From NCBI RefSeq assembly GCF_904849725.1, contig NC_058521.1, positions 343,464,638-343,528,637 on the forward strand: DNA of 64,000 nt, read 5' to 3'. This DNA is from Hordeum vulgare subsp. vulgare. Taxonomy: Eukaryota; Streptophyta; Magnoliopsida; Poales; Poaceae. The notes beneath the pieces are model-generated. The model worked only from the letters and a program-made list of their open reading frames with translations. It was not told the origin of the DNA and made no database searches. Every line of letters begins with the position of its first letter. Within the stretch, counting starts at the first letter, position 1. A program made the position numbers and the translations under genes. Shown piece by piece: positions 59,474 through 64,000 of this stretch.

Positions 59474-62400
59474 TATGGGGACCCCGACTTACAAGTCGAG
59501 ATCGCCGAATGATCATGCTCAGTGATCCCACAGATCCATGCTCTGTGACCCCGAGTTACAAGTCGAGATTGCCGAACACATAGATACTGAATAATAAGAT
59601 TCTTCCATCCGAGTACCGAATTATTACATCACATGACCGAATGGTCACGTTCACAAGGTTGGGCCTAAGGCCAAATCATATTGATACAACTAATAGCGGA
59701 AATCATAGGGGCTAAGCGGGTGCCCATGCCATCAAGCCTACATCGACAGGCATTCTGGCTCAGAAGCATCCTAGTTCGCAGGGGCGTCTCCGAAGACGTA
59801 CTCATCTCCAAACTCCGGTCCTTCCATGTCTGGTCAATTATATAACCAGTGGCAAGCCAATGAGTACTTTTGAATGTACTCGCAAACAGCCCATGATATG
59901 ACCTTTGAAAGTGAAGGATAACAATAATATGCATCTTTGGTGGAATCATCATGAATATGCATCAACTTAAAGAATTACTTTTGAGGAAAAGGTTACAGAT
60001 ATCAATATATCTGTCGTGGGCTGAACCATCTAGGCTCACCCTATATGCCAAGTCACCAAACTTGGTCATATCATTACTTCCAAAACAACACCTTTTTATC
60101 ACCAATCACTCAAAGTTGGTTTATACGGATACGACTGGATTTAGTTTAAGAAGGATTACCCAACTGTCCTTGACCGTGGACACGACTATTCGAATAGTTT
60201 TACACTTTGAAAAGGTAGTACGCTGGACCAACGAGATTCGGGAAACTTCCGTGTCATCCACGACTCGCGGTATATAACATACCCGAGGTAAGTACACGAT
60301 CAATACCTTTCTCCTGAGGATACTAGACAAAGAGGTCCACTCGATTGGTACCCAACCCACATGTTGTACCTCTTACGAGCACCGAATCTGGACAATATCA
60401 ACCATGCGGGGACCAACGGTGTGCCTGGAACTCATAAAAATGGCATAATCGTCCTACCTGGCACGACCCCATCACGAGAGTAAACACACAACACTCCCGC
60501 CACTAGTAATGTGGCTCTTTGCTAGCACCGACCAGAGTAATCAACATAGCCCCGTCTCATAAGGGGCAACGTGGTCGTACTGGTAAGATTGGGATGGTCG
60601 ACACATCATAAATCTAATCCCATTTCCGAAACCATACTCGCTCAAAATACCCGGTGCACCATTTCACGAAAAGTGGCCACCTAACTCATCATCACCCTCG
60701 GGCATTGGTGGCACCCGACGGGTTTTTCATAAATCATTAATTTATACCAACAACATGCTCATGCTATTATTCAAGTATTACTTGTCAACATGATAATAGC
60801 ATGATCCTCAAAAGGGGTAGGATCAAGCTCAATGCATGTGCTCCGGAGGAGCCATCGGTAAAATCACCTTAGCGATTTACCGGCACTTGTGATCATATGC
60901 AACGGAAATACTTGCTATCTTAACATGCAATTATAACATATGCTCAATCATGGTCAAAGGGCTACTTGCCTTGGTCAGTTAGGTATCCGGGTCACAAAAA
61001 AACATTTTCTATCATCGTCAAAAGAATAAATAAGTAATATCTCACTCAAAAACAGATCACAAAGTAATTTTAAAAATATTCTTTATTACTGGTAAATCCA
61101 AGTTGTTATTTTGAAAAATATTTGCCTTTGTTTCCAATGAAGGAACATTTTTAAAATCAACCAAACAGAAGCAAAAATATTCCAATTTAGTCCTTTTTAT
61201 TATTGCAAAACAGAATAGTTGTTTGAAAAGTTCATCTCAAGGTCTTATTAAATACTACATACTTTTAGAAGAATAACTGTGGAAAGATTATATTTTTACA
61301 CTGGTTAAATGTTTTTATAAAAATGATAGAAATCAGACTTTAAAAAATAAAAGAAAAATGGGCTAAGTCCGTGGCCTAGCTCAGCTTGGAAGAGGGCCGG
61401 CCCGAGGCCAGCCGACAGCCTGCCCAGGCGCACGCGCCGTTAGGTTTGAACCTGACGTGCGGGGCCCTGCGCTCATTGGCTACGGGCAGCGCGGGGGAGG
61501 AAGCTGGGCCATCAACAGATGGGGCACACTTGTCGGGGTCGTCTCCTACCTCTGGCCAGGGAGGAGGAGGAGCACGCCGGCGAGGCTGTCGACGTTCTCT
61601 AGCCCCAACAAGGACATAAATGGGCTTGGCATGACGTGCCTACCTTCTGGTGGTCGGAACAACGTCGGAGAGGCAAGGGTTCACCGGCGACGAGGAGGCC
61701 ACGACGGAGGAGTTTCGGGAGGTGGTCGAGGAGGCAGCTAGGGGCACGGAAATGCTCGGGGAACTTGGGGAACTTGGGGGAAAGCTTCCCGGGGTCGAGG
61801 TGATCAGTTTGGTGGGTCGAGGGACGTAGGAGCCGTCGTGTAGCCCGAGATCGACCGGAGCTTCGAGGCGGAGGGGCCTCGGTCGATCTCGAGCACCGGG
61901 GCTCTGCTGGTTTGCTGGGGTGGCTATGGAGGTGCTAGTGGTCTTGGTGAAGCTATCTGAGGGGTGCAGGAGCGAGGGGGGCTATAAATTGGCCCACGAC
62001 GATGAGCCGATTCGGGAGCGCCGGTGACTCACTGTGGCGCGCATGGGCGTGCAGGGAGGAGCTGGGGTCGAAACCATGGTCTGAGGACGTGGTTTTGGAC
62101 TGCGAGAACCATCTGCAACAAAGGGAAAGAGAGGAGTCGAGCATCCGTGGCAGCGCAACTTTCGCCGATTATGGTACGTGCGGGCACACGTCGCACGAGC
62201 TCTAGTGCGGGCGAGGAGGGGCCCTGAGGGTTGCTCGACGCAGAGGGGTGGTCGGGGAAGAGGTTGGACACCTCGGGGGAGGCTGGAACTGGCCAAGAGC
62301 GTCGCCCCCACATCGGTGGCTTCCGGTAGCGCTCCCAGAGCATAGTTTTGGCATGCCACGGCATGTTGGTGTGCTCTGAGGCACTTTGGACGTGTCTAGC

Positions 62401-63622
62401 ATGTCCTGGCAGTGGCTGGAAGTGAGGCTAGCCATTTGGGTCTTGTGGGAGGTTGGACTGGTCAAGGGAGACAAGAAATACTGGTGCTGTCAGCCTTGAA
62501 CTGGAGCTTAGATTGGGGTTTTTGTCATTTCCACTTTGAACCAGTGAGGGGCCAGTTGACTGCGGTTGGGCATTGATACTGGCCACCTAATCTATGAGTT
62601 TGGAGCAAAGGGGTTGGTTTTAGCTTTGGCTAAGAAGGATTTTTCCCATCTGTCACAAGGTGCTAGACACTGGTTTGAGGGGGTTGCACACCACCACTGG
62701 TGCTGCAATTTAACAGGTTTGGGTTTGGTGCTAAAACATGTGGTTTCACCAAGTTTGAGCTCCAGTGGACATGTTTAGCTTTGTAAACTTGAAAACACCA
62801 CTATTTGACCAGATATGTCCCTTCCAAAGAGAATGTGGGCAAACTAAGTCCCACAAATCCCTTTTTTGGTGTGGAACCCTCATTTGAGGTATTAGGCACT
62901 CCTGCAAAGTTTCAGCATCTTAGGACAAACTTTGTTATGTACAGTTGCTCTAACTCCAATCTGGACAGAAGGTTTTTTTGGTTATTTGGGGTCCTTAATC
63001 ACCTTGGATCAAAGTGATACTTTATGTGGACACCAAATATGGCTTAGGGGTACCACTGAATTTCTAGGATGTTATTGAGTAAAATTCCTTTGGAAATATT
63101 TCAAAAGGTCAAAACAGACAAAAATGGTTTTCAGGGCTTTACTCAAATAATTATAATAAAAATAGGGGTTTAAAATCCTATGTATGGAGAATATATGCCC
63201 TTCTGATCAACTCCAAGTTTAATCAGATTTTTCTAAGGGAGAAAATTATTTTGCATGTAGGAATACCATTTTTGGCCTGAGAAATGGACATGCAAATAAA
63301 TTAAGAAAACAATTCTAAAAATAATTATTTTGTGGTTTTGCGATAAAAAATAAGTTAAAATCAGATCACAAACTTTGGGTAGAAACTAATCTTACCATCA
63401 AGGGCAAGTAGTGCAACTCAAAGTAGGGTTTTACCCTGATGAGAAACAAGAAGAAGGTTTTGAAAATAATTTAATATTGTGAAATGGGGTTTTATCATCA
63501 CATGATCATCACACAAGTCATTCAATGACAAACATGGCACTCACATCATTAGTTTTGAAAAAGTTTTAACAAGCTCACATTTTTACATTACATAGAAGTG
63601 GTAGTAAAAACAGGGTGTGACA
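59474..63622 (-). repeat. 3' LTR of second chromovirus-type element (4.15 kb)
   Basis: It starts TATGGGGACCCC (TG mutated to TA) and ends GTGTGACA. An early segment (GTGACCCCGAGTTACAAGTCG near 59546) repeats the LTR start about 72 bp in, so the edge is partly duplicated. GC-rich core 61380-62470. Frames in it are not supported as genes. Confidence 0.85.
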
Positions 63623-63634
63623 CACCTACCCCCC

Positions 63635-64000
63635 TTAAAAGAATCTCATCCCCGAGATTCCTAAGCTAGGTGCTGAAAGGTCCGGAAACTCAGATCGGAG
63701 ATATTCTGCACGCTCCCATGTTGCTTCGGCTTTGGTGTGGTTGCTCCAATGAACCTTGAAATACTTGATGGTGCGGCTTCTGGTGCAACGCTCAGCTTCA
63801 TCCAGAATGCGGATCGGCTTCTCGCGGTAGGTGAGATCCGGTTGAAGGTAGATAGCTTGATGGTTAATGTCCTTGTAAAGATCAGAATGGTTTGGCGCTT
63901 GAAGACACTTCCGGAGTTGTGACACGTGGAATACGTTGTGCACACCCGAAAGTTCTAGGGGTAGCTCCAACTGATAAGCAACTTCTCCATGCCTTGCCGT
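63635..64000 (-). CDS. Integrase C-terminal and chromodomain-like end of pol (partial)
   Basis: The frame is open from the window edge to a TAA at 63635-63637. It contains GEVAYQLELP, GVHNVFHVSQLRKCL, then DLTYREKPIRILD and RTIKYFKVHWSNHTKAEATW, the usual end of Tekay-like chromovirus pol with its chromodomain-type tail. This tail is thought to guide integration to certain chromatin. The stop codon overlaps the start of the polypurine tract, and the LTR begins 12 bases on. No damage is seen, in contrast to the outer element's copy. The true start is outside the window. Confidence 0.88.
   Translation of the reverse strand, partial: TARHGEVAYQLELPLELSGVHNVFHVSQLRKCLQAPNHSDLYKDINHQAIYLQPDLTYREKPIRILDEAERCTRSRTIKYFKVHWSNHTKAEATWERAEYLRSEFPDLSAPSLGISGMRFF

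Larger units (their letters stand above)
59474..64000 (-). mobile_element. Second chromovirus-type gypsy element (continues past window)
   Basis: A 3' LTR (59474-63622), polypurine tract (63623-63637 in complement) and the end of pol (63635-64000) are in the correct order on the minus strand. It is the same family as the outer element. The remaining part lies to the right of the window, so the TSD cannot be checked. Confidence 0.88.

Overview
The window looks like intergenic DNA from a Triticeae grass (wheat, barley, rye or a relative). It is almost entirely transposable elements inserted into one another, and I see no intact host gene. The assignment rests on recognisable families: a BARE1/WIS/Angela-type LTR, Sabrina/WHAM-like Athila-lineage gypsy elements with a tRNA-Asp primer site, a Fatima-like gypsy element carrying an antisense Transposase_28-type gene, very long gypsy LTRs bounded by TGTCACA and CCCCACA, and CACTA transposons. 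Family names come from memory of the families; boundaries come from termini and target-site duplications (TSDs) read in the sequence.

Layout, outside in. (A) The host is an old plus-strand chromovirus-type gypsy element. Its integrase is cut in two: the zinc-binding half lies at 380-1018 and the catalytic half at 50242-51240, and the reading frame resumes once the insertion is removed. Its 3' LTR is 51269-59089 and holds an inverted solo LTR of the same family (52428-56535, TSD CTTAG). (B) Inside the integrase sits a minus-strand Fatima-like element, 1019-50236 (TSD ATCAC), about 9 kb net. (C) That element carries three large insertions and one small one: an Athila-like element 2659-24867 (TSD AGCAC), a CACTA element 31823-47770 (TSD GTC), a BARE1-like solo LTR 48030-49799 (TSD GGGGG), and a MITE-like element 29733-30020. 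(D) The Athila-like element holds three solo LTRs (2812-6163, TSD GATGA; 9650-14634, TSD CTTGG/CTCGG; 15547-17143, TSD GATAC) and a CACTA element 18815-23137 (TSD ACT) whose empty site survives in the sister LTR at 6297-6299. (E) The large CACTA element holds a Sabrina-like element 34733-43624 (TSD GTGCC), which in turn contains rearranged plastid DNA (rrn23 and rps7 pieces).

Right of the nest, 59090-59192 is the tail of another Athila-like LTR into which A probably inserted. From 59474 to the window edge is a second chromovirus-type element on the minus strand, with a 4.1-kb LTR and the intact C-terminal end of its integrase.

Coding content is all retroelement or captured: gag and protease in the Sabrina-like element (no reverse transcriptase or integrase, so dependent on helpers), a decayed gag-protease and an antisense gene in the Fatima-like element, a 219-residue acidic ORF in the Athila-like element, integrase pieces of A and B, and a cytochrome P450 fragment with its intron inside the large CACTA element. 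The most unusual features are the P450 capture, the composite plastid insert, repeated duplication of the primer-binding site in Athila-type elements, a tandem array with an exact 155-bp period, and purine/pyrimidine hairpin units inside the smaller CACTA element.
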